From Maledivibacter halophilus (GTDB lineage: Bacteria; Bacillota; Clostridia; Peptostreptococcales; Caminicellaceae), in assembly GCF_900167445.1 (NCBI RefSeq), contig NZ_FUZT01000005.1:239579-303578 (forward strand): a DNA stretch of 64,000 nucleotides. The letters are read 5' to 3'. The notes under the pieces were generated by a model. That model worked only from the letters and a program-made list of their open reading frames with translations. It searched no databases and was not told where the DNA came from. Made by a program: the position numbers and the translations under genes. Positions 9,076-18,584 of this stretch are shown in pieces. Numbering within the stretch: the first letter of the stretch is position 1; the number at the start of each line of letters is the position of its first letter.

Positions 9076-9351
9076 TCACTTAATAAACTTTACCATTGTA
9101 TTAATCAATTCATCTATTACTTCTTCCTCCGGTTTATCGGTTAAAGATTGCTTTATACAACCCTTCAGATGGTTTTCTAAAATTAAGCCTCCTACTTTAT
9201 TCATAGCTGATCTTACAGCTGCCACCTGTATTAAAATATCATTACAACATCTGTCTTCTTCCAACATTTTTTGTATTCCCTTTACTTGTCCTTCAATTCT
9301 CTTCAATCTTTTAAGTAGAGATTGTTTTTCTTCAGAATATGAATGCATCAT
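9076..9351 (-). CDS. CsoR/FrmR-family metal-sensing repressor
   Basis: 91 residues, all-alpha DUF156 protein. It shows the CsoR C-H-C ligand set: Cys in EDRCCNDIL, then His and Cys in ENHLKGC with the normal H-x3-C spacing. Family members are tetrameric DNA-binding repressors released by Cu(I) or other thiophilic ligands. No copper exporter lies next to it in the window, so its target is unknown. It follows GGGGTGAT and starts MMHSYSEEKQ; the second Met is an equally good start. Confidence 0.85.
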   Translation of the reverse strand: MMHSYSEEKQSLLKRLKRIEGQVKGIQKMLEEDRCCNDILIQVAAVRSAMNKVGGLILENHLKGCIKQSLTDKPEEEVIDELINTMVKFIK

Positions 9352-9450
9352 ATCACCCCTGTTTTTCTTATATGTTGTACATTCAGGTCAGTTCCAAGTT
9401 GTAAGTTCTAAGTTTTAAGTTTTAGAGTCATTCTTTTATATCATTATTAG

Positions 9451-9504
9451 AATTCCCCATATTTATAGGTTATCACATTTTTATATAAATATGGGGGGAA
9501 TTTT
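9451..9504. repeat. Inverted repeat in the 331-base gap before aspS
   Basis: AATTCCCCATATTTAT and ATAAATATGGGGGGAATT form a long stem with a two-base bulge. A T-rich tract follows on the plus strand only, where no gene precedes it. A degenerate AAGTTNTA tandem tract lies at about 9398-9425. The rest of the gap is occupied by a family B repeat. Confidence 0.5.
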
Positions 9505-9533
9505 ATTTATATTTTATATAAACTCCAATAACA

Positions 9534-9647
9534 GAAGTAGTCTCTGAGGTTTCCTTCTAAGCGATTTTTATGAACCTGTTTTTCCCTTAAAATTAATAAA
9601 TAAACAGGTTCATTACATAATCTAGAAGGATCCTCAGTGACTACTGA
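9534..9647 (+). repeat. Family B palindromic element, copy B1
   Basis: A long imperfect hairpin. The outer helix is AGTAGTC against GACTACT, then CTGAGG/CCTCAG, CCTTCTA/TAGAAGG, and an apical 12-bp helix ATGAACCTGTTT/AAACAGGTTCAT. It lies downstream of aspS. Compared with B3 and B4, each helix carries paired changes that keep base pairing. Confidence 0.8.
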
Positions 9648-9682
9648 AGTCAGTCAAAATTTTTTTAAAAATGCATTTATTT

Positions 9683-11461
9683 TTATTCTTCCATTAATTT
9701 TATCTTTAATTCTTCCAGCTGGGTATTATCAGCAACACTAGGAGCTTCAGTCAACAAGCATCTTGCATCTTGAGTCTTAGGGAATGCTATTACATCTCTA
9801 ATATTTTCTGTACATGTTAAAATCATAGTAAGTCTATCAAGTCCATAGGCAATTCCACCATGAGGAGGAGTACCATATTTAAAGGCATCTATTAAGTATC
9901 CAAATTTTTCATAGGCTTCTTCATCTGTAAATCCTAATGCTCTAAACATTCTTTCCTGCAAGCTTGAATCATGGATTCTTATACTTCCTCCACCAACTTC
10001 TGAACCATTTATAACTAAATCATATGCTTTAGCTCTTGCTTTTTCTGGATTAGACTCAACTATATCTATATCATCATCAGCAGGAGATGTAAATGGATGG
10101 TGTTTAGCATAGTATCTACCATCATCCTCATCATACTCAAATAGAGGGAATTCTGTAACCCATAATATCTTAAATTCATCCTCATTTATTATATCAAGCT
10201 TTTTAGCAATTTCAATTCTCAATGCACCTAGAGTGGTATTAACAATAGAAGATTTATCTGCTACAAATAAGATTAAGTCACCTACTGTTGATTCCATTTT
10301 ATCAATGATAGCTTTGGTATCTTCTTCACTCAAAAATTTTGATATTGGAGAATCTATACCATCACTAGTAACTTTCATCCATGCAAGTCCCTTAGCCCCA
10401 TATGTTTTAGCAAGCTTTTCAAGGTTTTTCATGCCTTTTTTACTAAACTTTTCTGCTCCACCATTGATATTAATAGCCTTTACATCATTACCAGCTTTAA
10501 CTGTATTTGCAAAAACACCAAATCCACATTCTTTTACAACTTCATTCAAGGCTTTAAGTTGATATCCAAAACGTAAGTCTGGTTTATCACTTCCATATCT
10601 TTCCATAGCTTCTTTATATGTCATTCTCATGAATGGTGTATCGAGCTCTATTCCTTTGATCTCTTTAAATAGCCTTTTTACTAGCTTTTCATTGATAGAA
10701 ATTACATCCTCTTCATCAACAAATGACATCTCAATATCTACCTGTGTAAATTCTGGTTGTCTATCCGCTCTCAAATCTTCATCTCTAAAACATTTTACTA
10801 TCTGATAGTACTTGTCAAATCCCGATACCATCAAAAGCTGTTTAAATATTTGAGGTGATTGTGGCAAAGCATAAAATTTACCAGGATTTACCCTTGAAGG
10901 TACTAGATAGTCCCTTGCTCCTTCAGGAGCAGGTTTTGTAAGTACAGGTGTTTCTAAATCCAAGAATCCATTTTCATCAAGGAAAGACCTAATAGTAGAA
11001 GCAATTTTACTTCTAGTTCTCAGAAGCTTTTGCATTTTTGGCTTTCTTAAATCTAGGTATCTATACTTTAATCTTATTCTCTCACCAGCTTCATCTTCAT
11101 CATTTATATGAATAGGTGGTATTTCTGATTCAGATAATATTTTAAGCTCCTTTGCAAAAACTTCTATTTCTCCAGTTTTTAGGTCTGTATTTATATCTTG
11201 TCTTTTTTTCACCTCACCTTTTACAGCTATAACAAACTCGCCTCTTACATTTTCCGCTTTATTAAAAGCTTCTTCAGACACATCTTTATCAAAAATTATC
11301 TGTACTAATCCTTCCCTATCTCTTAAATCAACAAATATTAATCCACCTAAATTTCTTCTTCTTTGAATCCATCCCATTAAAACTACTTCTTTACCTATAT
11401 CATCACTTCTTAAAACTCCACACATATGAGTTCTTTTCATTCCCTTTAGTAATTCAGCCAT
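9683..11461 (-). CDS. aspS: Aspartate-tRNA ligase
   Basis: 592 residues, the bacterial length. It has an N-terminal OB-fold anticodon-binding domain (RRRNLGGLIFVDLRDREG), class II motif 2 around FRDEDLRADRQPEFTQVDIE, the bacterial GAD insertion in the middle and motif 3 near GIAYGLDRLTMILT. It charges tRNA-Asp in the cytoplasm. The gene is 24 bases downstream of hisS and shares its T-box-controlled transcript, an arrangement common in Firmicutes. It starts at ATG 11461 after AAGGAGG. Confidence 0.98.
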   Translation of the reverse strand: MAELLKGMKRTHMCGVLRSDDIGKEVVLMGWIQRRRNLGGLIFVDLRDREGLVQIIFDKDVSEEAFNKAENVRGEFVIAVKGEVKKRQDINTDLKTGEIEVFAKELKILSESEIPPIHINDEDEAGERIRLKYRYLDLRKPKMQKLLRTRSKIASTIRSFLDENGFLDLETPVLTKPAPEGARDYLVPSRVNPGKFYALPQSPQIFKQLLMVSGFDKYYQIVKCFRDEDLRADRQPEFTQVDIEMSFVDEEDVISINEKLVKRLFKEIKGIELDTPFMRMTYKEAMERYGSDKPDLRFGYQLKALNEVVKECGFGVFANTVKAGNDVKAININGGAEKFSKKGMKNLEKLAKTYGAKGLAWMKVTSDGIDSPISKFLSEEDTKAIIDKMESTVGDLILFVADKSSIVNTTLGALRIEIAKKLDIINEDEFKILWVTEFPLFEYDEDDGRYYAKHHPFTSPADDDIDIVESNPEKARAKAYDLVINGSEVGGGSIRIHDSSLQERMFRALGFTDEEAYEKFGYLIDAFKYGTPPHGGIAYGLDRLTMILTCTENIRDVIAFPKTQDARCLLTEAPSVADNTQLEELKIKLMEE

Positions 11462-11485
11462 CTTTATGCCTCCTTATTTTATTAT

Positions 11486-12748
11486 CTATTTTATTCTTTT
11501 AGTTATTTCCTCTACTATAGTATCTAAGTCAATCTCTTCCTGAATTCCAGTTTCCATATTCTTCAGTGATACACTATTATTATCAAGTTCATTATCTCCA
11601 ATAACAATTGTATATTTACTATTTACCTTATTTGAATATTTAAATTGAGCTTTTATACTTCGACCTAAATGGTCAATATCTACTGAAACCATATTATTTC
11701 TTAATTTGTGTGATATTTCAACTGCTGCTTCATAGGCCCTTTCTCCCATTGTAACAATAAATGCATCCAGCCCCTTAGGTCTTGGAATATCTATATTGTT
11801 ATTTTCTAAAGTAAGAATTAATCTCTCAATACCCAATCCAAATCCGACTCCAGGTGTAGAAGGTCCTCCAATTTCCTCAACCAGACCATCATATCTACCT
11901 CCACCACAAACAGTACTTTGGGAGCCAATTTCATTGGATATTATTTCAAAGGCAGTTCTATTATAATAATCCAGTCCCCTTACTATCTTAGGATCTATTT
12001 TAAATTCCAATCCCATAATACTAAGATACTTTTGAAGTTTTTCAAAATGCTCCTTACATTCATCGCATATATAATCAAGAATCAAAGGCACACCTTTAAG
12101 TTCCTTTTGACATTCTTCTTTCTTACAATCTATAATCCTCATTGGATTTCTATCATATCTCCCTGCACAGGTTTTACACAATTTACCCATTTTATCCTTT
12201 AAAAATGTCCTTAACACTTCATTATATTTCTTTCTACATTCTGGACAACCAATACTATTTATTCGCAGCTGAAGATTTTTTAGTCCAAGCTTTTCAAAAA
12301 AAGTCATTGCCACACCTATTACCTCTGCATCAACAGAAGGGTTCTTTGAACCAAAGGCTTCTATCCCAAATTGATGAAATGCTCTAAGTCTTCCTGCCTG
12401 AGGTCTTTCATAACGAAAACACGGTGTAATATAGAAAAGCTTGGTTGGCTGAGTTCCAGCATAGAGCTTATTCTCCACAAAAGCCCTTACAACTGGAGCA
12501 GTTCCTTCAGGCTTTAAGGTAATATCTCTACCACCATTATCAGTAAAAGTATACATCTCTTTTTGAACTATATCTGTAGTTTCTCCAACTCCTCTTTTAA
12601 ATAGCTCAGTATGCTCAAACACCGGTGTCCTTATTGCCTGGTAGCCAAATTTTTCGCAGATTTCACTAAACATCTTTTCTACATAAACCCATTTATACAC
12701 ATCCGATGGTAATACATCTTTAGTTCCCCTTGGAGCTTTAGTAAGCAT
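11486..12748 (-). CDS. hisS: Histidine-tRNA ligase
   Basis: 420 residues. Class II core with motif 2 CFRYERPQAGRLRAFHQFGI, the histidine-binding signatures GLDYYNRTAFE and GGGRYDGLVEEIGG, motif 3 GVGFGLGIERL and a C-terminal anticodon-binding domain. The insertion contains eight Cys in four pairs (IGCPECRK, KLCKTCAG, IDCKKEECQ, YICDECK), which suggests a metal site. It follows a strong GAGGAGG site and lies 50 bases after the terminator of a T-box leader. Confidence 0.98.
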   Translation of the reverse strand: MLTKAPRGTKDVLPSDVYKWVYVEKMFSEICEKFGYQAIRTPVFEHTELFKRGVGETTDIVQKEMYTFTDNGGRDITLKPEGTAPVVRAFVENKLYAGTQPTKLFYITPCFRYERPQAGRLRAFHQFGIEAFGSKNPSVDAEVIGVAMTFFEKLGLKNLQLRINSIGCPECRKKYNEVLRTFLKDKMGKLCKTCAGRYDRNPMRIIDCKKEECQKELKGVPLILDYICDECKEHFEKLQKYLSIMGLEFKIDPKIVRGLDYYNRTAFEIISNEIGSQSTVCGGGRYDGLVEEIGGPSTPGVGFGLGIERLILTLENNNIDIPRPKGLDAFIVTMGERAYEAAVEISHKLRNNMVSVDIDHLGRSIKAQFKYSNKVNSKYTIVIGDNELDNNSVSLKNMETGIQEEIDLDTIVEEITKRIK

Positions 12749-12800
12749 TTTGTTACCTCCTCTTTCATTTTATAGTCACTTTAATATATTTCTTTCCAAT

Positions 12801-13115
12801 AAAAAATACTCTTCGTCTATGATTAATAATCATAGGGACGAGAGCATTGATTCCCGCGGTGCCACCCTAATTGGTTAAACCCACTTGTTTATATACAACC
12901 AATACCACCCACTAGATAAATTTAATAACTATACAAAAGTATTGGTTATTCTTTAACAGTTAACGCCTGAATACGTACTATCTTTTTATATACGATAGTA
13001 GACTCTGAGATGTCTTCACTAAAACTTAAGATATTAGGCTTTCACCATCCCTAATTCGCTGCAATCGTCATTATAGCTACTATTTCTCTTCCATGCCAAT
13101 TTCTTTAATGAAGTT
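12801..13115 (-). ncRNA. T-box riboswitch leader of hisS-aspS
   Basis: The minus strand carries the conserved T-box sequence AATTAGGGTGGCACCGCGG (12853-12872, with flanks), the stem I base ATAGTAG/CTACTAT, the GGATGGTGAAAG loop, and a terminator hairpin with T-run at 12801-12848. The expected specifier region reads GAAGACATCTC (GACAT at 13010-13014), which contains an Asp codon GAC and, offset by two, a His codon CAT. Uncharged cognate tRNA would stabilise the antiterminator. Confidence 0.93.
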
Positions 13116-13121
13116 TTATAT

Positions 13122-13151
13122 ATTATAAATCAGATAAATAGATTATGTCAA
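13122..13151 (-). promoter_or_regulatory. Sigma-A promoter of the T-box-hisS-aspS unit
   Basis: TTGACA at 13146-13151 and TATAAT at 13122-13127, spaced 18 bases, on the minus strand. The predicted start is near 13115, just before stem I of the T-box. Confidence 0.8.
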
Positions 13152-13182
13152 GGTATTATTTGTAAATTTAGGATCTTTAGAG

Positions 13183-14667
13183 CTAAATTATTTGCTTTCT
13201 CTTTCTTTTTACCATCTCATCTACTCTTTTTATATACTCATCTACATTTTTTACATTGGGAACCCTTTCAAGTCGATTTTCCATTGGGAAAACAATTTTT
13301 GATACTCCTCCAGCACCAAGGGCAATAATAGATTGCTTCTCCTCCATTATTTGCATATTGTATAAGCACTCATGTCCTTTTTTGCAATATCCTACATTCT
13401 CCAAATTCCCAACCATATATTTCTGTCTATACATATAATATGGATGAAGTCCAATTCTATAAGTATATTCCTTTGTTATAGCCAACATTTCCTTTACCAA
13501 ATCTTCATCACACATTTTAAATTCACCTAAAGCTCCCTTTAATCTAGAGCTTCTTTTAACAGCCAATGTATGAACAGTAAGATTTTCTGGATCAAGTGTT
13601 TTAATAGCTTCCATTGTATTTTGTACTTCGTCAATTCCTTCACCTGGAAGTCCAATAATTATATCCATATTAACAGTATCAAATCCAGCTCTCCTTGCAC
13701 TATAAAATGCCCTCTCAATCTCCTGGGGAGTATGTTTTCTTCCAATAAGTTCGAGGGTCTTGAGATTCATAGTTTGGGGATTAATACTTATTCTATCAAT
13801 GCCATTTTCCTTTAATGTCTTTAGCTTATCAATATCTATTGTATCAGGTCTTCCGGCCTCAACAGTAAATTCCTTTAACTCTGATGTATCAAAAGACTTT
13901 CTTAGACATTTTATTAAATTATCAAGCTGTAACCAGGATAATGTTGTTGGTGTTCCTCCACCAATGTATATACTTTCTACTTTTTTATTGGCTTCTTTTA
14001 ACAACTCACTTGTCATTTGTATTTCATTATATAGTGCTTCAAGGTAATCTTCAATTTTATTACTGCCTTCTTTTATTGGATTAGATGGGAAAGAACAATA
14101 TATACATCTCGTTGGACAAAAAGGGATACTGACATATACGCTAACCAGATCTTCATTAATCGGGTAAATATATTTTCTCTCACAAAGGGCAATATCCATT
14201 AGAAGTTCTATTTTTTCACTAGATATTCTATAATCATCCTTTAAAATTTGCTTAATTCCTTCAACACTTTTATTATTATCTAAAAACTCATGTACTATTT
14301 TTGTAGGTCTGATTCCCGTTAAAATTCCCCAGGGAATATCATTGTTGAAAATTGTTACCAAGATATCAAAAATATTGACCTTAATATTTCTCTTTAATTC
14401 TTTTCTTCTTTTTATATCAGAATCCTTAAGATTTATTATATAACTTGTATCATGGATCCTAAGTAATTGATTATCTTTACTAAGCTTTGTTCTAATGAAA
14501 CATTTTTCTTCTTTCTCAATCACTTCATTAATTAAAAAAAAATCATTCCTATTATTATATTCTCTTTCCTCTGAAATAAATGCTATATCTTTAAATAAAC
14601 CAAAAACCTTAATCAATTCTTCAATATCATGTCTAAAATCATGTCCCCTTAATAATACATTTATCAT
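13183..14667 (-). CDS. hemZ: Coproporphyrinogen dehydrogenase-like radical SAM protein HemZ
   Basis: 494 residues from ATG 14667, chosen for the RBS AGGTGGG; a longer frame upstream starts without one. It starts MINVLLRGHDFRHDIEELIK. The radical SAM cluster motif is CPTRCIYCSFPSNP, followed by the YIGGGTPTTLS glycine-rich motif and GLPGEG. The length and N-terminal extension match HemZ, the family of coproporphyrinogen III oxidase homologues found between MBL/dtd and hisS in clostridia. Activity on coproporphyrinogen is known only for some members; heme synthesis genes are not visible here, so the substrate is uncertain. Confidence 0.85.
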   Translation of the reverse strand: MINVLLRGHDFRHDIEELIKVFGLFKDIAFISEEREYNNRNDFFLINEVIEKEEKCFIRTKLSKDNQLLRIHDTSYIINLKDSDIKRRKELKRNIKVNIFDILVTIFNNDIPWGILTGIRPTKIVHEFLDNNKSVEGIKQILKDDYRISSEKIELLMDIALCERKYIYPINEDLVSVYVSIPFCPTRCIYCSFPSNPIKEGSNKIEDYLEALYNEIQMTSELLKEANKKVESIYIGGGTPTTLSWLQLDNLIKCLRKSFDTSELKEFTVEAGRPDTIDIDKLKTLKENGIDRISINPQTMNLKTLELIGRKHTPQEIERAFYSARRAGFDTVNMDIIIGLPGEGIDEVQNTMEAIKTLDPENLTVHTLAVKRSSRLKGALGEFKMCDEDLVKEMLAITKEYTYRIGLHPYYMYRQKYMVGNLENVGYCKKGHECLYNMQIMEEKQSIIALGAGGVSKIVFPMENRLERVPNVKNVDEYIKRVDEMVKRKRKQII

Positions 14668-14719
14668 CTTCCCACCTCTAGGATTACTTTTAAAAACAAT
14701 AACCGTGGAAATTACATAA

Positions 14720-14899
14720 CTAATAATATTTATTAGCCTCATCTCTAAGCATATTTATCTGTTCAGTAGACACACTTAACTCCTTGGCAATTTCCCTTAC
14801 ACTATATCCAAGCTCAACTAATTCCATCAATTGATATGCATCAATATCAATAAAATTACTGTATTTATATTTTGAATAGTTATTTCCTTTTTCAAGCAT
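14720..14899 (-). CDS. Small helix-turn-helix protein
   Basis: 59 residues from ATG 14899 behind GGAGGATT. It starts MLEKGNNYSKYKYSNF. The C-terminal half, YSVREIAKELSVSTEQINML, is a helix-turn-helix of the sigma-70 region 4 / Hin type. No further domain is visible. It precedes hemZ by 52 bases and may be cotranscribed. It could be a small DNA-binding regulator; the function is unknown. Confidence 0.7.
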   Translation of the reverse strand: MLEKGNNYSKYKYSNFIDIDAYQLMELVELGYSVREIAKELSVSTEQINMLRDEANKYY

Positions 14900-15010
14900 A
14901 TTGAATCCTCCTATATTATACAATAATCATCTTATATTTCTTGTATATAGAATTTAAGAATATTTTCTCCATATAACATAAAAGGTATTCATAATATTTA
15001 TACTGTATTA

Positions 15011-15631
15011 TTATCTTAAAAATGGATTTTTAGCTCGTTCATTACCTATTGTGGATGCAGGACCATGACCGGGTAATACCTTTGTTGAATCATCATAGAT
15101 TAAGAGTTTATTCTTTATTGATTTAATTATTTTTTCAAAGGAACCACCTTCAAAATCAGTTCTTCCTATTGAACCTGCAAATAAAGTATCTCCTGTAATC
15201 AGTACATCCTCTACCTTTATACTTATACCTCCTGGTGTATGTCCAGGCGTATGAATAATCTTAAGCTCCAGCTCTCCTACATCAACTATGTCTCCATCAT
15301 TTAAAAGTCTGTCTGCCGTCAAAGAAACATCTGGGCCGCTCATTAGACTTGATAAGTTTTTTTCAGCATCCTTTAGTAAAGCTTCATCCTTTGAATGAAT
15401 TAAAATTTTTGCTCCAGTCTTTTCTTTTATTTCCCTAACAGCACCTATATGATCCCCATGTCCATGGGTTAAAATAATATATTTTACATCAAGAACATTT
15501 TTATTTATTTTCTTTAAAATGTCATCAGCATCTCCACCTGGATCAATTACTGCAGCCTCATTGGTTTTTTCACAGCCTAATAAATAACAATTTGCAGCAT
15601 AAATTCCTGTAACTACTCTTTCAATATACAT
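15011..15631 (-). CDS. MBL-fold metallo-hydrolase, glyoxalase II-like
   Basis: 206 residues. The metal-binding motif THGHGDHIGA (HxHxDH), a further His in THTPGHTPGG, Asp in ITGDTLF and a C-terminal His in LPGHGPAS form the binuclear site. It belongs to the YcbL/GloB-like hydrolases. The gene is 12 bases after dtd and in the same conserved block, so it may act on thioesters or related metabolites in general housekeeping; the substrate cannot be read from sequence. Confidence 0.9.
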   Translation of the reverse strand: MYIERVVTGIYAANCYLLGCEKTNEAAVIDPGGDADDILKKINKNVLDVKYIILTHGHGDHIGAVREIKEKTGAKILIHSKDEALLKDAEKNLSSLMSGPDVSLTADRLLNDGDIVDVGELELKIIHTPGHTPGGISIKVEDVLITGDTLFAGSIGRTDFEGGSFEKIIKSIKNKLLIYDDSTKVLPGHGPASTIGNERAKNPFLR

Positions 15632-15643
15632 AATATCAACTCC

Positions 15644-16093
15644 TTAAAAGATTTTTTTACTATCAACCAATATAGTAACAGGTCCATCATTCGAAAGATT
15701 TATAACCATATGTTCTCTAAAAACTCCGGTTTCAACCTCTAGACCTTTTTCCCTTGCCTTTCCCACAAAATCTTCATACAATTTGTTAGCAATATCGGGC
15801 TTAGCCGCCTTCATAAAATTAGGTCTTCTTCCTTTTCTACAGTCACCTAATAAAGTAAATTGAGATACAGCTAAAATTTTCCCCTTTATATCTAAAACTG
15901 AAAGATTCAGTTTTTCATTTTCATCTTCAAATATGCGTAGATTAGTAATTTTTTCAACCATGTATTTTACATCCTCTTTATTATCACCATCTTCTACCCC
16001 AAGTAGAACCAAAAGTCCTTTATCAATATCTCCAACCTTCTCATTCTGGACCATTACATTAGCTTTAGTAACTCTTTGTACAACGGCTCTCAT
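15644..16093 (-). CDS. dtd: D-aminoacyl-tRNA deacylase
   Basis: 149 residues, the standard DTD length. It starts [15 protein letters not shown] and shows the two signature motifs: SQFTLLGDC (SQxxL) and [10 protein letters not shown] (GPVT with the cis-proline). The homodimer hydrolyses D-amino acids and Gly mischarged on tRNA. It lies 30 bases after rel in the usual rel-dtd order. Confidence 0.96.
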   Translation of the reverse strand: MRAVVQRVTKANVMVQNEKVGDIDKGLLVLLGVEDGDNKEDVKYMVEKITNLRIFEDENEKLNLSVLDIKGKILAVSQFTLLGDCRKGRRPNFMKAAKPDIANKLYEDFVGKAREKGLEVETGVFREHMVINLSNDGPVTILVDSKKIF

Positions 16094-16123
16094 TTTTTAA
16101 CCTCCTATTAAAATCATCTGCTT

Positions 16124-18292
16124 TTATGATGTAACTCTCTTTACTTCAATTACATCCTGAAAACCTCTAAACTTATTCATAAGCTTTGAAAGCTGTTGAG
16201 TATCGGAAATTTCAATGGTTAAATTAATAATAGCTAATTTTTCTTTAGTAGTTCTTGCATTAATTGCCGTTACATGCATTTTTGATTCTGTGATACTATT
16301 AGTCATTTCAGCAAGTAATCCTTTACGGTCGCTTGCAATAATCTGAATTTCTGTTGAATAGGAAATCTTCTTGTCAACATGCCATTCCACTTCTATAAAC
16401 CTATCATAGGAATTAGGATCATTTTGTATATTGGGACAATCCTTTCTATGAATAGTAACACCTCTTCCCCTGGTTATATAACCTATAATGTCATCACCGG
16501 GGACAGGACTACAGCATTTAGCAAATCTAACCAAAATATTATCTATTCCCTTAACCTTAACACCTTGCTTTGTCTTATCTTTTGGCTTCTTTTTATTAAC
16601 ATTTGTTTGAATATTTTCTATTTCAACATTTGGATTCTTCTCTTTATGTTCTTCTCTGTACAACTCCTTAAGCTTTGGTATAACTTGATTTAAAGCAATG
16701 CCACCATACCCAATAGCAGCATAAAGATCTTCCATATTATTAAAACGTAATTTTTTCATTACTACATTTAGCCACTCGGTCTTTAAAAATTCCTTTGCTG
16801 GATATCCCAGTCTTTTGGCTTCCTTTTCCAGCAATTCTTTTCCCCTTTGGGTATTTTCTTCTTTTCTTTCTTTTTTAAACCACTGCTTAATTTTATTTTT
16901 TGCCTGAGTACTTTTTACAAACTTTAGCCAGTCTCTACTTGGACCATTACTATTATTTGAAGTCAATACATCAACTATATTTCCAGTTTTTATCTTGTGA
17001 TCTAAAGGAACTATGCGTCCATCCACCTTGGCACCAATACATTTATTACCAACAGCAGAGTGAATTTTATATGCAAAATCAACGGGAGTTGATCCTACGG
17101 GAAGGTCAATAACATCTCCCTTAGGAGTAAATACAAAAACTTGATTGGTAAATAAATCAATTTTTAAAGATTCCATAAATTCCTTAGGGTCTTTAAGCTC
17201 TCTTTGCCATTCCAATAATTGTCTTAGCCAGGTTAACTTTTTATCTATATCTTCATCTTCAGTCTTACCCTCTTTATACTTCCAATGGGCAGCAATACCA
17301 TATTCAGCAACTCTATGCATTTCATTGGTTCGTATCTGTATTTCAAAGGGTTCTCCCTTTGGTCCAACAACAGTCGTATGGAGAGATTGATACATATTAG
17401 GCTTAGGCATAGCCACATAATCCTTAAATCTTCCGGGTATCGGTTTCCATTTTGTATGGACTACCCCCAGTACTGCATAGCAATCCTTCACATTATCTAC
17501 CAATATTCTAATTGCAGTAAGATCAAATATTTCATCAAAGCTTTTATTCTGATATTCCATTTTCTTATATATACTATAAAAATGCTTAGGTCTTCCGTAG
17601 ATATCATATTCTATATTGAGCTTGTCTAATTCAACATCAAGTTCATCAATTACATAATTAATATAGTCTTCTCTTTCTTTCCTTTTCTTTGCAACCTTCT
17701 CTACCAGATCATAATAGCCTTCCGGATCAAGATATCTTAAACATATATCTTCAAACTCCCATTTTATTTTAGATATACCAAGTCTATCTGCTATGGGAGC
17801 ATATATTTCCAAGGTTTCCATAGCTTTTTCTTTCTTTTTTCTCTCATTCATGAATTTTAAAGTTCTCATATTGTGGAGCCTGTCAGCCAATTTTATAAGT
17901 ATTACTCTTATATCCTTAGCCATGGCAAGAAACATTTTTCTAAGATTCTCTGCTTGTCTTTCTTCCTTTGTTTCATATGTGAACTTACCGAGCTTTGTAA
18001 CTCCGTCTACCATTAAAGCTATTTCTTCACCAAATTCTCTTTTTATATCTTCAAATGTATATTTTGTATCTTCAATAACATCATGTAAAAGCCCTGCAAT
18101 TATAGTTCCTTCATCCAACTCTAATTCTGCTAGTATAAGAGCAACATTAGCTGGATGTATTAAGTATCTTTCTCCAGATTTTCTTAACTGACCTTCATGG
18201 GCATTCTCTGCAAAATTATATGCCCTAACTATCTTCGACAAGTCATAATAAGGGTTATATTGTTTTATTTTTTCTATGAAGTTTTCTAACAT
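16124..18292 (-). CDS. relA: RelA/SpoT family (p)ppGpp synthetase/hydrolase
   Basis: 722 residues from ATG 18292 (MLENFIEKIKQYNPYYDL); the upstream extension lacks family similarity and AAGGTGATG precedes this ATG. The HD hydrolase domain shows HPANVALILAEL and LLHDVIEDT; the synthetase domain includes RFKDYVAMPKPNMYQSLHTT; then TGS (VFTPKGDVIDLPVGSTPVDF), the zinc-finger-like CCSPVPGDDIIGY and a C-terminal ACT domain. This is the bifunctional long RSH of Firmicutes. It acts at the ribosome in the stringent response. Confidence 0.96.
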   Translation of the reverse strand: MLENFIEKIKQYNPYYDLSKIVRAYNFAENAHEGQLRKSGERYLIHPANVALILAELELDEGTIIAGLLHDVIEDTKYTFEDIKREFGEEIALMVDGVTKLGKFTYETKEERQAENLRKMFLAMAKDIRVILIKLADRLHNMRTLKFMNERKKKEKAMETLEIYAPIADRLGISKIKWEFEDICLRYLDPEGYYDLVEKVAKKRKEREDYINYVIDELDVELDKLNIEYDIYGRPKHFYSIYKKMEYQNKSFDEIFDLTAIRILVDNVKDCYAVLGVVHTKWKPIPGRFKDYVAMPKPNMYQSLHTTVVGPKGEPFEIQIRTNEMHRVAEYGIAAHWKYKEGKTEDEDIDKKLTWLRQLLEWQRELKDPKEFMESLKIDLFTNQVFVFTPKGDVIDLPVGSTPVDFAYKIHSAVGNKCIGAKVDGRIVPLDHKIKTGNIVDVLTSNNSNGPSRDWLKFVKSTQAKNKIKQWFKKERKEENTQRGKELLEKEAKRLGYPAKEFLKTEWLNVVMKKLRFNNMEDLYAAIGYGGIALNQVIPKLKELYREEHKEKNPNVEIENIQTNVNKKKPKDKTKQGVKVKGIDNILVRFAKCCSPVPGDDIIGYITRGRGVTIHRKDCPNIQNDPNSYDRFIEVEWHVDKKISYSTEIQIIASDRKGLLAEMTNSITESKMHVTAINARTTKEKLAIINLTIEISDTQQLSKLMNKFRGFQDVIEVKRVTS

Positions 18293-18340
18293 GTTATCAT
18301 CACCTTCTTCAACCTTTTGAAGAGCATATAATGTCAAATA

Positions 18341-18404
18341 AATAAAACTATATGGGAAATTAAATATATTATATAATAAAATGTCTATTTTTCATAGTTT
18401 TATT
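18341..18404. repeat. Inverted repeat upstream of relA
   Basis: AATAAAACTAT and its exact complement ATAGTTTTATT, 42 bases apart, in the relA-apt gap. The arms resemble the TIR of family A weakly. It may be a remnant of such an element. Confidence 0.4.
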
Positions 18405-18450
18405 CACCTGAGAAACTTGCCTAATTAGCATTATTAATTTTAAAATAAAA

Positions 18451-18489
18451 TATGTAGATAACTCCCATGACTCTCTCTACTACATTTTG
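18451..18489 (-). repeat. Dispersed repeat D, copy 1
   Basis: A block of about 39 bases whose complement (core AATGTAGTAGAGA and GAGTTATCTA) recurs at 34402-34439, with about eight differences. There it adjoins a family A element. Confidence 0.5.
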
Positions 18490-18558
18490 TATTTTAAAAT
18501 TCTTAGGAATTTAAGTAAAGACTTTAATTTATACATTATTAATATTCAAAATCTAGCA

Positions 18559-18584
18559 AAATAGTGAATGGGAATCCATTCACT
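18559..18584 (-). terminator. Terminator after apt
   Basis: AGTGAATGG and CCATTCACT around a GAAT loop overlap the apt stop codon. A short T-rich run follows on the minus strand. Confidence 0.6.

Noticed and set aside
9398..9425. AAGTTNTA tandem tract as a regulatory iteron
   Set aside because: Too short and degenerate, with no origin-like features around it.
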